Origin: Perognathus longimembris pacificus
Taxonomy: Eukaryota > Chordata > Mammalia > Rodentia > Heteromyidae
Reading direction: 5' to 3'
Assembly (NCBI RefSeq): GCF_023159225.1
Contig: NC_063188.1
Coordinates: forward strand, 12,049,086 to 12,113,085
DNA length: 64,000 nt
The position numbers and the translations under genes were made by a program. Numbering within the stretch: the first letter of the stretch is position 1; the number at the start of each line of letters is the position of its first letter. Under the pieces are notes generated by a model. It worked only from the letters and a program-made list of their open reading frames with translations, had not been told where the DNA came from and did no database searches. Of the stretch, positions 22,205 to 33,290 are shown piece by piece.

Positions 22205-22406
22205 GAGATGACAGAGAATGGAAGTCACCAGTTGGTAGTGAAGGCAAGATTCAACTTTAAGCAGACTAATGAAGATGAACTATCTGTCTGTAAAGGCGAC
22301 ATCATTTATGTCACTCGAGTTGAAGAAGGAGGCTGGTGGGAAGGCACATTAAATGGGAGAACAGGCTGGTTCCCTAGTAATTATGTTCGAGAAATTAAAG
22401 CCAGTG
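22205..22406 (+). CDS. ARHGEF6: ARHGEF6 coding exon: SH3 domain
   Basis: 202 bp, phase 0 in and phase 1 out. It encodes about residues 154-220 and contains a complete SH3 domain. Visible SH3 hallmarks are the ALYDF-equivalent VKARFNF, acidic RT-loop residues in TNEDELS, KGD before the n-Src loop, the WW pair in [19 protein letters not shown], and the terminal SNYV. In the PIX family this domain binds an atypical R-x-x-P-x-x-x-R motif in PAK and also Cbl. The acceptor is a long pyrimidine run ending CTAG and the donor is GTAAGT. The methionine at 22208 is internal (Glu-Met-Thr in the joined protein), so it is not a start codon here, although beta-PIX isoforms lacking CH begin at the equivalent Met. 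A reversed SINE starts only about 10 bp after the donor. Confidence 0.97.
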
Positions 22407-22416
22407 GTAAGTGAAG

Positions 22417-22625
22417 CTTTTTTTTTCTTTTGTTCATCCTTGGACTTGAACTCGGGGCTAGCACTTTACCACTATTAGCCACAGCTCCACTTCTGGTTTT
22501 CTGGTGATTCATTGGAGATAAGAGCCCCAGGGACTTTTTTGCCCTGGCTGGCTTTGAACTGTGACCCCCAGATCTCAGCCTCCTGAGTAGCTAGAATTAC
22601 AGACATGAGCCACCAGGACCCAGCA
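22417..22625 (-). repeat. Composite SINE, reversed, directly after the SH3 exon
   Basis: It starts about 10 bp after the donor site: T-run, CTTGGACTTGAACTCGGGGC, then CTCCTGAGTAGCTAGAATTA and GAGCCACCAGGACCCAGC. Part of the Geo unit is deleted. Confidence 0.88.
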
Positions 22626-22629
22626 AAAT

Positions 22630-22737
22630 GAAAAAAAAAATAAATTCATTTATTGTCAAAGTAATGTAAAGAAGGGTTACACTTTCATACATAAGGCAGT
22701 GAGTACATTTCTTATCAAACTTGTTACCTCCTCAGAA
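22630..22737 (-). repeat. L1 3'UTR fragment, reversed
   Basis: TTTATTGTCAAAGTAATG ... GGTTACACTTTCATACATAA ... TTGTTACCTCCTC matches the 3' ends of the L1s at 32503 and 45902. Confidence 0.8.
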
Positions 22738-23493
22738 ATGTTTAAAGCTTTTGAAAAACAAAACATGGCTCTTGTAGTTCCTTGACATTTTTACTGAAAA
22801 TCTTGTACTTTTAATTGGTTAACAGAAACTGTTTACAGTTTTATGTGTAAGTCAAAAATAGGACTAGAACAGATCTGGGAAAAATCTGTGATTAGGTATT
22901 TTGAAATGAAGTTTATTTAGATGACATCAAGACAGCAGAAAGCTAAAAAAGCAAAGGAATTGAAAACACAGACAACTGTTCCATCTTACCTATGTTTCTT
23001 TCTGCCAGCCAGTTCTAGCCCACGTAATGTAGTCCACAGTCCTTCCGGCTACCCTAAGAAACAGCATGACAAATAATTTAATAAGAGAAGCCAAGTGGTA
23101 ACTTTCTTTTTTAGCCCTAGGCCCTTTAAGACCAGATGCCTGAGGGCTCTGGGTGAGAGATAAATATCTTTGGACTGCAGGAAGCTATCTGGCTGCTTTT
23201 TATGAACAAGATTGTCCTTAACTCATTGCACACAACTAACCACTTACTCTTTCCCCTAATCACATCCAGACAGTGAAATCTAATTGCTCTTGAGAGACCT
23301 TTCTTAGAGTTTTGTTTTTTAAACACATTTGCCCTTCTTGAAGAAGAAGATGGATTCTTCTTATAATATCCTGCTCCCTCAAAACAATGAAAAACAAACA
23401 AAAATCCCAACGGCAACTACATCCTCAACCTAAAAAACAAAACAGAAACTCCAAAATTCTAGTACATAAAAGTAAGTCACAATACAGGTAAAA
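22738..23493. other. Intronic sequence with no recognisable feature
   Basis: No repeat or exon recognised. The open frame at 23126-23416 (minus) has no motif. Confidence 0.55.
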
Positions 23494-23508
23494 CACTGTT
23501 CAATTGTT

Positions 23509-23716
23509 TATTTGTTTTGTTTTTGTTGCCAGTCCTGGGGCTTGGACTCAAGTCCTGAGCACTGTCCCTGGCTTCTTTTTGCTCAAGGCTAGCACTCTGC
23601 CACTTGAGCCACAGTGCCACTTCTGGCCTTTTCTATATATGTGGTGCTGGGGAATCGAACCCAGGGCTTCAGGTATATGAGGCGAGCACTTTACCACTAG
23701 GCCATATTCCCAGCCC
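23509..23716 (-). repeat. IDL-Geo SINE with 15-bp target-site duplication, reversed
   Basis: Flanked by perfect CACTGTTCAATTGTT at 23494-23508 and 23717-23731. Confidence 0.95.
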
Positions 23717-23826
23717 CACTGTTCAATTGTTGTATCTCTTTATTTTTCAAAAATATTTACTCTAGTGAACGTTTGGAGATAAGAACTCCTCAGTACATGA
23801 TTTTTTTTGTAGATGTCTTTGTTACC

Positions 23827-24067
23827 TTTTTTTGTGTGTGTGCTGGTCCTGAAGCTTGAACTCAGGGCCTAGGCACTGTTTCCGAGCTTTCGTGTGCAAG
23901 GCTAGTGCTCTACCATTTGAGCCACAGCTCCACTTCAAGGTTTTGGGTGGTGCATTGGAGATAAGAGTCTCATGGACATTCCTGCCTGGGGTGTCTTCAC
24001 ACTGGGATCCTCAAATCTCAGCCTTCTAGGTAGTTACGATTACAGATGTGAGGTACTGGTGCTCAGC
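23827..24067 (-). repeat. Composite SINE, reversed
   Basis: T-run and (TG)n, then AAGCTTGAACTCAGGGCCTA through TGTGAGGTACTGGTGCTCAG. Confidence 0.87.
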
Positions 24068-24319
24068 ATTCATGACCTTTTTTAATACCTCAAAATTTAC
24101 AGTGTCAATTAGCTAGTAAAATCAGAAATTTACTGTAAAAATAAAGTATTATACAAATATAGTAGCGATAATAAGAGTCCCTTCTTCCTCTGTCTGTCTC
24201 TTCCTATAATTAATATTAAAAAGGTTTCCTTATTGTGAGAGAGAATGATGAAAAGGCTCACACATATGAAGATGCACTGTATTCATAAAATGATATGTTG
24301 AATTGAAACCCCTTCATAT

Positions 24320-24648
24320 CTTGTACTCCCTTCCTGTGGCTGTACCCTCCCTACCACTGTATCACATCTGAGTACCCTGGATACTGTTTATACGTGTATT
24401 AGAACTGGAGAAGCGAGAGGGAACACCAGAATCGAAAGACAAAGAACAAAAAGACAAACCATTCCAAAAGCAACACTTACAAAACCATTTGGTGTAAACC
24501 AACTGCACAACTCTTGGGGGAAGAGGGGAAGGGAGGGGGGAAAATGAGGGAGGAGGTAACAAGTAGAACAAGAAATGTACTCACTGCCTTTCATATGAAC
24601 CTGTAACCCCTCTGTATCACACTTTGACAATAAAGAAAAAAAGCATTA
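24320..24648 (+). mobile_element. L1 3'UTR, 5'-truncated copy
   Basis: It starts TTGTACTCCCTTCCTGTGGC and ends CCCTCTGTATCACACTTTG, ACAATAAAG and an A-run. A G-rich stretch (24515-24545) is typical of L1 3'UTRs. Flanking AAACCCCTTCATA (24306) and AAACCCTTCATA (24650) look like a slightly diverged target-site duplication. Open frames here are 3'UTR artefacts. Confidence 0.85.
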
Positions 24649-24811
24649 AAAAACCCTTCATACAGCTACTTAAAGACAAAACAAATTTCCCTAAAGGATT
24701 TAAGATAAAAAACACTTTCTGTGTTCTAGAATGAGTTAAAAGAAATATCTCATAGAATAGGATGTGTTTACTAGCACATTTATAGTTATTTATATATGTG
24801 TCGATTTCTCA

Positions 24812-24896
24812 GCATTTTTATGGTGTTGGAAATGGAACCCAAAGCCCTGTGTATGCTCTGCATGCACTCTACCACTGATCTATGCCCCTAGCCCTT
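24812..24896 (-). repeat. Solo ID-type SINE monomer, reversed
   Basis: The minus strand reads GGGCTAGGGGCATAGATCAG, TGGTAGAGTGCATGCAGAGC, CACAGGGC and TTGGGTTCCATTTCC. Confidence 0.8.
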
Positions 24897-25476
24897 GTGG
24901 TTTGAATTACTGGGATTGAGATGTTTCCGTTAATCTTTGAAGTGTTTTCACAGGCATTAGCTGGAATTTCCTTGGGTTTAATGATTTGCACAGCTGATCT
25001 TTACCCTTTGCTACATCTTTCCACTGACATAATCTATTTCTAAGGCTCCCTAAACCATTTACCAGATTTACTGTGTGTTTGTTCCCTGCGTCTTCATCTG
25101 TAGAACTCAAAGCTCTTGCTGCCTTGGGTGGGAATTCCAAATAGCACATGTTGACATTGATATCCCTCATTACAATGTTCAGCACTGTAATGCCTTATAC
25201 CAATCTCGCCACTACTGTAAGGACTGTCCCAGACGACTTGCCCTGGTCTTTAGGCCCTTTCTTTCAAGTTTTTCCTGTTCTTTGATTTAGAACTCAGCTT
25301 ATGACTCATATGGGAAGATTTAACTCTGAGCTGAGCATCTATATAATCTTTAGAGACATCTAAGCTAAATATTAAAGATAGGCTTAGCCTTCAGGGGCCA
25401 GAAAGCCTGCCAGTAGGGAAAGACAGAGGACGAGAAGTATAGGGGACAGTATCTGTCATTGAGCCTATTGCAGTAG
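24897..25476. other. Intronic sequence with no recognisable feature
   Basis: Nothing recognised; the short open frames on both strands lack motifs. Confidence 0.55.
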
Positions 25477-25590
25477 CTTCTTTTTATTTTTTATTGTTAT
25501 TATAAAGGTGATGTACAAAGGGGTTACACTTACATAAGTTAGGTAAAGACAATGTCACCCCTTCTCTCACTCTCTACCATACAGGAATTG
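25477..25590 (-). repeat. L1 3'-end fragment, reversed
   Basis: TTTTTATTGTTATTATAAAG, GTGATGTACAAAGGGGTTAC and ACTTACATAAG match the reversed 3' end of the older L1 at 34738. Confidence 0.75.
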
Positions 25591-25872
25591 ATACTGTGTT
25601 CGTGCCCTTGTCACTTCTGTGATAGAATCTAAATCTAGGAGCTGGGGTAATGCTTTCAAAATGTAGGATTATGCCTGTCATCTGAGAAAGGATAACGGCT
25701 AAGGTTATCAAAATAGCCCACCAGGCCTTCTACCCTTTTTTTCCCCTCTTACTCACTCTGCTTCAGCTACACTAGCATCTTGGTTGCCTATGCCACACAA
25801 GTTCCTACCTCTCTCTTGCTGTGTTTTCAGTACCCTTCTCCCAAGATCTCATCAGGCTGCTCACCTCGCCTC

Positions 25873-26078
25873 TTTTTTTTTTTTTTTGCCAGTCCTGGGG
25901 CTTGAACTCAAGGCCTAAGCACTGTCCCTGGCTTCTTTTTGCTCAAGGCTAGCACTCTGCCACTTGAGCCACAGTGCCACTTCTGGCCGTTTCCTCTATA
26001 TGTGGTGCTGAGGAATCGAACCCAGGGTTTCATGTATACGAGACAAACACTCTTGCCACTAGGCCATATCCCCAGCCC
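25873..26078 (-). repeat. IDL-Geo SINE with 11-bp target-site duplication, reversed
   Basis: CACCTCGCCTC at 25862-25872 and 26079-26089 flanks a complete dimer. Confidence 0.94.
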
Positions 26079-26089
26079 CACCTCGCCTC

Positions 26090-28604
26090 CTTTAACTTTG
26101 CTCACTTGCCCACTTCACAGGAGGGCCTTTCGTGATCACCCACTGCCTCTACCCCTTGCCCTACTTTTGTTCCCTTATCATTTCTGTTCATCTAACATAC
26201 TATACACTTGTGCATTCATTTTATTTACTGTCTGTATCTTATCATGAAAAGTTAAAACATCACAACAACAAAGACTTTTTTGTTTGGTTTAAGCTCAGTA
26301 AGTATTTGTAAAATGAATAAATATTGGGAAGTAATGAAAGTCTGTTCATATTAGTCACCTCTTAGGTATTTGGGTGCGTCTATAACAATTCATTTGTCAT
26401 GAATTCTACCCTTTAGGACCTTCCAGGCTAATAGTTAAAACTTAAGTGCGCAAAACTAACTGGAAGAAGATAGAAGAAAATAACACAGACAAGATCTAAG
26501 TAAGGAGTTGTTGTGGCAATAAAGAAATGATCCGATTAACAATAACCGATGTTGAGGGGCTCTTGCATTGAGTCTTGTAAAATTCTGACTGGTAGAGGGT
26601 TAGAGGGAATAAGTGAAAGCATGGAAATAGGAAAGCAGGGCGATAGGGGCTGAGATTAGGTGCATGTAAGAACTGGAACCTTGAGGTAGAGCTCGGTGAA
26701 GACAGTAGCAATGGAAAGATAGCATGTGTTATAGGACTTTTTTTCTAGTGGTTGTATCAGTTTGGATTTCAGGGAAGTGCTGACAATAACTGCCAAGTGT
26801 GTAGAGAACTCAGCGAGAGGCTCTTGTCGAAGTGCAGACATTGTAGATAATGATGGGGAATATTCTAGTTGATACTGGGGAGGAGGAGAAGTAGATTGAT
26901 GCTGTAGATACTGTTGAAATGATATTGAGTTTATCAATAACTAGTTATGAGAACAAGGGAAGAGGTGACAAGAATTCCAAGTCTAGGGGTTGAGCTTGCT
27001 GATAAACTCCCATGGTCATGTACTGTCCCCACCTAGCTATTCAACTACGGTTGATTCTCAGGATTAGCACCTTACTTCCTGTCCTGAAAAGTGGCCAGGC
27101 AAAGAAGCATAATGCATGACTCCTACCCTCATGGCACTTGTGGTATAGTGGGGGAAGAAAACATTAAAATACACTGTGTTCAGTGCTAGAGCTAAATATA
27201 AAGTAGTAGGGAGATGAGTGAGAAGAGGCTAAGTCATCCTGAGCGAGAGTTCAAGCAGGGACTTATTCAGCTTTAAGCACCTTTCTATCTCTATACTGCC
27301 CACCACAGTGCTTTCAATATAGTGGACACTTGACACATGCTGTCGATGGTTTGGAAATGGTTGGAGCATGTCTTCTAAAGATTTCCTTGCTAGGAGCTTT
27401 GTCCCCAGTGTGAGAGTATGGAGGAATGTCTAAGAAATGGAATCTAGTAAGAGACAAGTCATTGAGGGCCATCACCACCAAAGAGATTAATGTTCCTAAG
27501 AGATACAAATTCATGTTTGCGGAGAGTAGGTTATAAAAGAGCAAATGTAGTCCCCAAATCTCACCGACTTCCTTCCTGTCCCACTACGTGATCTCCCTTC
27601 TCTTCTTGTCTAATTTCATTCCCATTTTTTTCTGTCTTATTGTGACAGCCATTGAAGCTGTTCCCAGGGGATATGCAGATGAGAACGGCCAGTTTTGGAC
27701 TATTTCAGCTTCAAAAGCTGTGAGCTTGATATACCATTTTTCATTATGAATACCCAACTTCAAGTATTTAGTTATAGTAACAGAAAATGGACTAACTTAA
27801 GGGTGAACTCCATTAATAGAGAAGACAGGAGAATGTGTGCATGTCTTATGTGTATGTTGTATATGTGTATGTGTATGTTTTATGGGTTGGTTGTTGTTGG
27901 TACTGAAGATGATGAATTGTTTTAGAATTGTTGATTTGGAAGTGTAGTAAGTCATAGTTCCTGAACACTTCTAGCAACCAGTTTGGATATGGAACACAAG
28001 ACAGTCACAAAAATTGAAGATGGAACAGAGAAATGACAGTATAAGGTGGTGAATAAAGAAGTGTAAAATAGATAGCCAATCATCAATGTCTCAAAGCATA
28101 AAGGTTCTAAAGGATGAAAAGGTTGGGTGGCATAGATCTTGATCTTGATGAATGGGATGGGGTAGACTCAGAAGAGAGAGAAGGAAAATCTAAGTCATGG
28201 TGATTGGTCAGAGAAAACAAAAACCAGGGCATTATTTTTTTGTGATTAGACTTGATAGAATTAGCTTAGAAGGTAGCAGAACAGATCATCTTGATATAAT
28301 GAAAATGTCTTGTTTGGAATTAAGGCAAGCATTCAGTCTTTGTTGACCTGAATTTTTCCCCACTCCAACTCTTTCTACCTCCACAAAACGAGGAAGCCAA
28401 GCCCTATCTGGAATGCTGCCAGGGAATGTTATATCTTCCTGTTTGTTCCATGTTTAGTATAGAAAATCTTGGTAATATTTCATTCCTTCCCACGAACTCT
28501 CAATTGATATAGAAGCTCAGGAAAGAAAATTTTTCTTCAAGGATGTTGAAAAAAGGATTCCCAGATAAATGCATATTTCATAGAAATAAGATCTTCAAGT
28601 TTAG
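26090..28604. other. Repeat-poor intronic stretch
   Basis: 2.5 kb in which I recognise no SINE, L1 or exon, the longest such stretch in the window. A minor TGTATGTG-type repeat lies at 27838-27882. Open frames of 70-93 codons show no known motif. Confidence 0.6.
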
Positions 28605-28811
28605 GTTTTTGTTTTGTTTTGGGTTTTTTGCCAGTTCTGGGGCTTGAACTCAGGGCCTGAGTACTGTCCCTGGCTTCTTTTTGCTAGCACTCTACCACTT
28701 GAGCCACAGCGCCACTTCCGGCTTTTTCTATGTATGTGGTGCTGAGAAATTGAACCCAGGGCTTCATGTATATGAGGTGAGCACTTTACCACTAGGCCAT
28801 ATTCCCAGCCC
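28605..28811 (-). repeat. IDL-Geo SINE, reversed
   Basis: T/G-rich tail, GCCAGTTCTGGGGCTTGAAC to GGCCATATTCCCAGCCC; a small deletion removes CTCAAGG of the right half. Confidence 0.92.
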
Positions 28812-28823
28812 ACAATGCATTTT

Positions 28824-29240
28824 GTTTTTGGTCAGTCCTGGGGCTTGAACTCAGGGCCTGAGCACTGTCCGTGGCGTCTTTTTTTTTTTTTTTTTGGCCA
28901 GTCCTGGGCCTTGGACTCAGGGCTTGAGCACTGTCCCTGGCTTCTTCCTGCTCAAGGCTAGCACTCTGCCACTTGAGCCACAGCGCCGCTTCTGGCTGTT
29001 TTCTGTATATGTGGTGCTGGGGAATCGAACCTAGGGCCTCGTGTATCCGAGGCAGGCACTTTTGCCACTAGGCTATATCCCCAGCCCCCCTGGCATCTTT
29101 TTGCTCAAGGCTAGCACTCTGCCAACTTGAGCCACAGCGCCACTTCTGGCCTTTTCTATATATGTGGTGCTGAGGAATCGAACCCAGGGCTTCATGTATA
29201 CGAGACAAGCACTCTTACCTCTAGGCCATAGTCCCAGCCC
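28824..29240 (-). repeat. IDL-Geo SINE, reversed, split by a second IDL-Geo
   Basis: The outer parts are 28824-28883 and 29091-29240. TGGCGTCTTTTT and TGGCATCTTTTT around the inner copy are the duplicated target inside the outer SINE. Confidence 0.93.
28884..29090 (-). repeat. IDL-Geo SINE nested in IDL-Geo, reversed
   Basis: A complete dimer sharing the diagnostic CTTCTTCCTGCTC, GTATCCGAGGCAGGCAC and GGCTATATCC with the copy at 5557, so both belong to one young subfamily. Confidence 0.93.
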
Positions 29241-29815
29241 CAATTTTAGGTTTTTAAATACCAAGACCATAGAATTTCATGGGCCATTTATAAAGTTGAA
29301 TCAAGAATGGAACTGAGAAACTTTGGTGATCTCCATCTGCTATTTATTGGTCAAAGTGGGACACTGTGGTCACTACTATGGTACTTCTGACAGTTCATTC
29401 TGACAGCGTGGGTACTGCCACTCGGATAGTACACAGCCTTCTGTAATGTTCTAAAAGCAGAATAAAGCAAGCCTAGAACCATAGACCTCTTGCCCTGCAG
29501 AGTACTGGGCCATGAGAGTGCTGTGCTTTATTTTCCTCCCTGGAGCCTGTCATTGACAAGAACACTTTGTACTCTGATAATTTTGCCTGTGGGGAGTGGA
29601 ATTTGAAGTTTTGGATTCCAGTATAGCTCTTCTCTTGAGATAACTGACAAAAGCCATGGAGATAGCCTCTTTTCACTCTTTGAGAATAAGCTGATATCAG
29701 AAGATGCACAGCATGAAAAAAAAATCCACCGTATACTATAGAAAGTAAAGCAATAGAATATTTGAATATTAAACACATCCATACAATCTCTTCCCCTTAC
29801 ATTCTTTCAGTGTGT
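29241..29815. other. Intronic sequence with no recognisable feature
   Basis: Two overlapping minus-strand open frames (29473-29782) without motifs; no repeat recognised. Confidence 0.55.
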
Positions 29816-29920
29816 GATTGAAGTTAAAAGTACAATAGATCTCTGTGACTATGATGGTAAAACTCTCATCAAGGAAGACAGACTGAACATTGGTGACATC
29901 AAGAAAGCCCACTTCAGCTG
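29816..29920 (+). other. Unidentified open segment with acceptor-like start
   Basis: After TTCTTTCAG at 29802-29810 a frame reads CVIEVKSTIDLCDYDGKT and LIKEDRLNIGDIKKAHFS until a SINE begins near 29917. The composition looks protein-like (charged, few rare residues), unlike the neighbouring intron. I cannot name a family. It is not part of known ARHGEF6, whose linker is complete without it. It may be a piece of a processed pseudogene or chance. Confidence 0.35.
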
Positions 29921-30143
29921 GACGTCGGTGGCTCATGCCTCTAATCCTAGCTACTCAGGAGGCTAAGATCTGAGGATTGTGGTTCAAAGCCAGCCTGGGC
30001 AGGAAAGTCCATGAGACTCTTATCTCCAATGAACCTCCAGAAAACTTGAAGTGATCCTGTGGCGGGCTCAAGTGGTAGAGTGCTAGCCAGGGACAGTGCT
30101 CAGGTCCTGAGCTCAAGCCCCATGACTAACAGAAAAAAAAAAG
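29917..30143 (+). repeat. Composite SINE
   Basis: GGTGGCTCATGCCTCTAATC, CTACTCAGGAGGCTAAGATC, CTCAAGTGGTAGAGTGCTAG and GAGCTCAAGCCCC, with an A-run. Part of the Geo unit is deleted. Confidence 0.9.
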
Positions 30144-30471
30144 CCTTGCTTCCAGTTTTGCTTGCTTCTTTCTAGGTTTCCTATTATCTGAGAAAACCCC
30201 TATTTGGGGTGACATTGAAGAAGCATAATACTTATAACTAGACTTAGGGAATTGTAGCCCCTTTGAACAAGTACTTAAAATAATAAATGAAATAGAAAAC
30301 CCCTATTTTGAGCAAAGATACTTTCTTCAAAAGTTTTATTTCATAAAAATACATATATTGATACCTTAGTCATTATATAAGCCACTGTAGATATACTGAG
30401 GGTATTTGCACTTATATTTCATAGGAGTCACATACATTATAATAAGAAAACTAGTCATTTATACAATTTCT

Positions 30472-30679
30472 TTTTTTTTTTTTCGTTGTTCCAGTTGTGA
30501 GCCTTGGACTCAGGGCCTGAGCACTGTCCCTGGCTTCTTTTTGCTCAAGGCTAGCACTCTGCCACTTGAGCCACAGCGCCACTTCTGGCCTTTTCTATAT
30601 ATGTGGTGCTGGGGAATCAAACCCAGGGCTTCATGTATAAGAGGCAAGCACTTTACCACTAGGCCACATTCCCAGCCCC
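30472..30679 (-). repeat. IDL-Geo SINE with 17-bp target-site duplication, reversed
   Basis: Flanked by perfect TCATTTATACAATTTCT at 30455-30471 and 30680-30696. Confidence 0.96.
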
Positions 30680-30879
30680 TCATTTATACAATTTCTAGTT
30701 CTCTTTTTAACCTCAGTCATTGCCTGTAAACCAGCCTGTTATTTATACATCCAAGTAATAGCTCTCAGTGCAGTGTACCATGTACCAGTAACATAGTAAA
30801 CTGTACTTTTTTTTTCATTTTTATCTTTGCCTTGTTACCTAGAAAGGCTCAGGACTTGGGCAGGACTTTAACTTTCCCT

Positions 30880-30985
30880 GAGCTTGGTGTGGTGTACTTC
30901 TAGCACTCTGAAGGTGTAGGCAGGAGTACTGCCAGTTCCATCCATTCCAGTCCTGGCCTTGTCTGAAACAACAACAACAGCAACA
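30880..30985 (+). repeat. B1-like (7SL monomer) SINE
   Basis: GCTTGGTGTGGTGTACTTCT, AGCACTCTGAAGGTGTAGGC, AGGAG and CCAGTCCTGGCCTTGTCTG with a (CAA)n tail follow the B1 order. No Geo half. Confidence 0.7.
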
Positions 30986-31024
30986 GATTTTTCCTGGCAA
31001 AATTTCCATGCCAAGAAAATACTG

Positions 31025-31237
31025 GGTCTGGGGATATGGCCTAGTGGAAAGAGTGCTTGCCTTGTATACATGAGGCCCTGGGTTCAATTCCCCAGCACCA
31101 CATATACAGAAAACGGCCAGAAGCGGCGCTGTGGCTCAAGTGGCGGAGTGCTAGCCTTGAGCGGGAAGAAGCCAGGGACAGTGCTCAGGCCCTGAGTCCA
31201 AAGCCCAGGACTGGCCAAAAAAAAAGAAAAGAAAAAA
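31025..31237 (+). repeat. IDL-Geo SINE with 12-bp target-site duplication
   Basis: AAGAAAATACTG at 31013-31024 and 31238-31249 flanks a complete dimer. A 32-bp IDL 5' fragment (GGTTGGGAATGTGGCTTAGT...) follows at 31253-31284. Confidence 0.94.
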
Positions 31238-31518
31238 AAGAAAATACTGACCTGGGTTGGGAATGTGGCTTAGTGGTAGAGTCTCACCCTAACTCTGCTA
31301 CTGATTTCCTATGGCTGAATTCCTTGGCCTGTTCTATACTCAAAATTGAAGTGTCTAGATGAGAACAACTTTGACTTCCAGTTTACTGAGGTGGTAATTT
31401 CACTTATTTAGCAATGCACACTTCCCTTGATCCTTACATTTGGGATAATTACAGGATGTTACACAATGTTTGTCATTGAGTTGAATAATATTCATATTAT
31501 ATAATGTCTTTTTCACAG

Positions 31519-31589
31519 AGAGACCTCTCTCCCCCAAGGCTGTCAAAGGATTTGAAACGGCTCCACTTACCAAGAATTATTATACTGTG
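31519..31589 (+). CDS. ARHGEF6: ARHGEF6 coding exon: SH3-DH linker
   Basis: 71 bp. The first two bases complete a Glu codon, then the product reads RPLSPKAVKGFETAPLTKN and YYTV, about residues 221-244 of human alpha-PIX. The acceptor is TTTTTCACAG and the donor GTGAGT, leaving phase 0. The segment joins the SH3 to the DH domain; its TKNYYTV end leads into the first DH helix. The shorter linker, without the extra proline-rich stretch of beta-PIX at this place, is one reason for calling alpha-PIX. It stands alone: about 9.1 kb from the SH3 exon and 23.6 kb from the next one. Confidence 0.95.
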
Positions 31590-32471
31590 GTGAGTGTTCA
31601 GATGATGAACAAAAATTGCTTACTTTTTTAAATGAATGATCAAGCATGCTTTCTTAAGCATAAATGGTAGAAAAATGTTACTGATATCCATAATATGCAC
31701 AGATAGGCTCCTTGAAAGTTGTATGTAAAGAGAGACTGTTAAGTGTTTAATTTTTCTGTGGTATCAAGCACTAGTCTATAGTTAATTTTTCCTCTCTGTA
31801 GTGCCTTCCAAATGCTAATACAGTTAATATCACATTATCAATAATAAATTATGTCCAAGGAGTTATATCCCTATCTAGGTTGTTCAGGAGATCAGGAACT
31901 CTTTTAATTGATTTCTTGAGATTTTCGTTCTTGGTTATATCTCCAAATTTGAAATTAACAGCAGACTCCAATTCTTAGGTATAATTACAAGTATCTTGAC
32001 CAAATAAACCCTGTAGTCATCAAAACACCAGACTGAGCAGTGCTGAGTTTATCTGTGTAGCAGAATTTTCCATGTCAACCAATCTAGCCAACATCAACCC
32101 CTATTTCATAATTGGAGCCCAGGGCCTGCCATATGGTTGATCAACGGCCTCAATTTATCTGGCAGCAGCAGCTCCACTTTATCAAGAATCCAGTGATAAG
32201 TGGCCTGCAGGCCTCAGGGTGCCAGTGGCTGACATCTTGGCCGCTTGGTGATGGTGGGCAGCTGGTAGGAGTGTTGCTGTGTCCTCCTCCCCAGCTGCCA
32301 TCCAAAGGCAACTTGTCAAAATGTTCTTGATACTGTGTGGAAACTCCAGTTATCAAACCTCTACTATATCGAGGTGACAAAAAAGGGAAGGACTGGATAA
32401 AACTGCATTACAAGTTTCCAAATCCCTTTGCATTAGAATGCACTTTTCAAATGTACCATTTGTTCTTTGCA
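31590..32471. other. Start of the 23.6-kb intron, no recognisable feature
   Basis: No repeat recognised. Overlapping open frames on both strands at 32112-32380 show no motif. Confidence 0.55.
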
Positions 32472-32502
32472 TACATGTGCTGGTATTCTGGTAGTAGGAC
32501 TT

Positions 32503-33158
32503 CATTTTCTTTCTGAATAATTATTTATTTATTGTCAAAGTGGGGTTCAGTTTCATACGGAAGGTAGTGGGTACATTTCTTGTAGTTTGTTACCTCCTCC
32601 CTCATTCCTCCACTCCCCCCTCTCCCTCTCCCCCCATGAGTTGTTCAGTTCGTTTACACCAAATGGTTTTGCAAGTATTGCTTTTGGAGTCGTTTGTCTT
32701 TTTATCCTGTGTCTCTTGATTTTGATATTCCCTTTCCCTTCCCTAGTTCTAATACCAGTATATACAGTACCCAGGGTACTCAGATGAGATACAGAGATAG
32801 TGCGGGGCAACCACAGGAAGGGGATACAAGAGGATCATCAACAATGGAAGCTACGGTTTCACGTGACATGTTGAAAATAATTACAACAGTGATATAACAG
32901 TCGTTTACATAACATGGAGTTCTTTTCACTTAGCATCATCTTATACATTCATAAGGGCATAGCTATTAATCTCTTGTGATCCTCTGCTGTGACTAGCCTA
33001 AACCTGTGCTAATTATTTCCTATGAGGGAGACCATAGAGTCCATGTTTCTTTGGGTCTGGCTCACTTCACTTAGTATAATTTTTTCCAAGTCCTTCCATT
33101 TCCTTATGAATGGGGCAATGTCATTCTTTCTGATAGAGGCATAAAATTGTGTATATGC
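32503..33158 (-). mobile_element. 5'-truncated L1, 656 bp, with 15-bp target-site duplication
   Basis: CTGGTAGTAGGACTT at 32488-32502 and 33159-33173 flanks the insert. It contains a 3'UTR with a G-rich strand and the last codons of ORF2 ([20 protein letters not shown], ending SLIGNN) on the minus strand. Confidence 0.92.
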
Positions 33159-33191
33159 CTGGTAGTAGGACTTAACCTCAGGGCCTCCCAC

Positions 33192-33211
33192 TTTCTCTCT
33201 CTCTCTTTCTT

Positions 33212-33242
<31 letters not shown>

Positions 33243-33290
33243 GTCTCTGTGTCTCTGTCTCTCTCTGTGTCTCTGTTTCTCTCTCTCTCA
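33192..33290. repeat. (CT)n microsatellite
   Basis: About 100 bp of CTCTCTTT/CTCTGTGT repeats. Confidence 0.92.

Noticed and set aside
22208..22414. Separate small gene beginning at the Met at 22208
   Set aside because: The frame continues upstream as exon sequence (Glu before Met) and runs past the donor GT downstream. It is the SH3 exon of ARHGEF6.
31057..31362. Recurrent 60-100 codon frames reading SASLEQKEARDSAQALSPRP or similar
   Set aside because: They recur in every IDL-Geo copy and are translations of the SINE.
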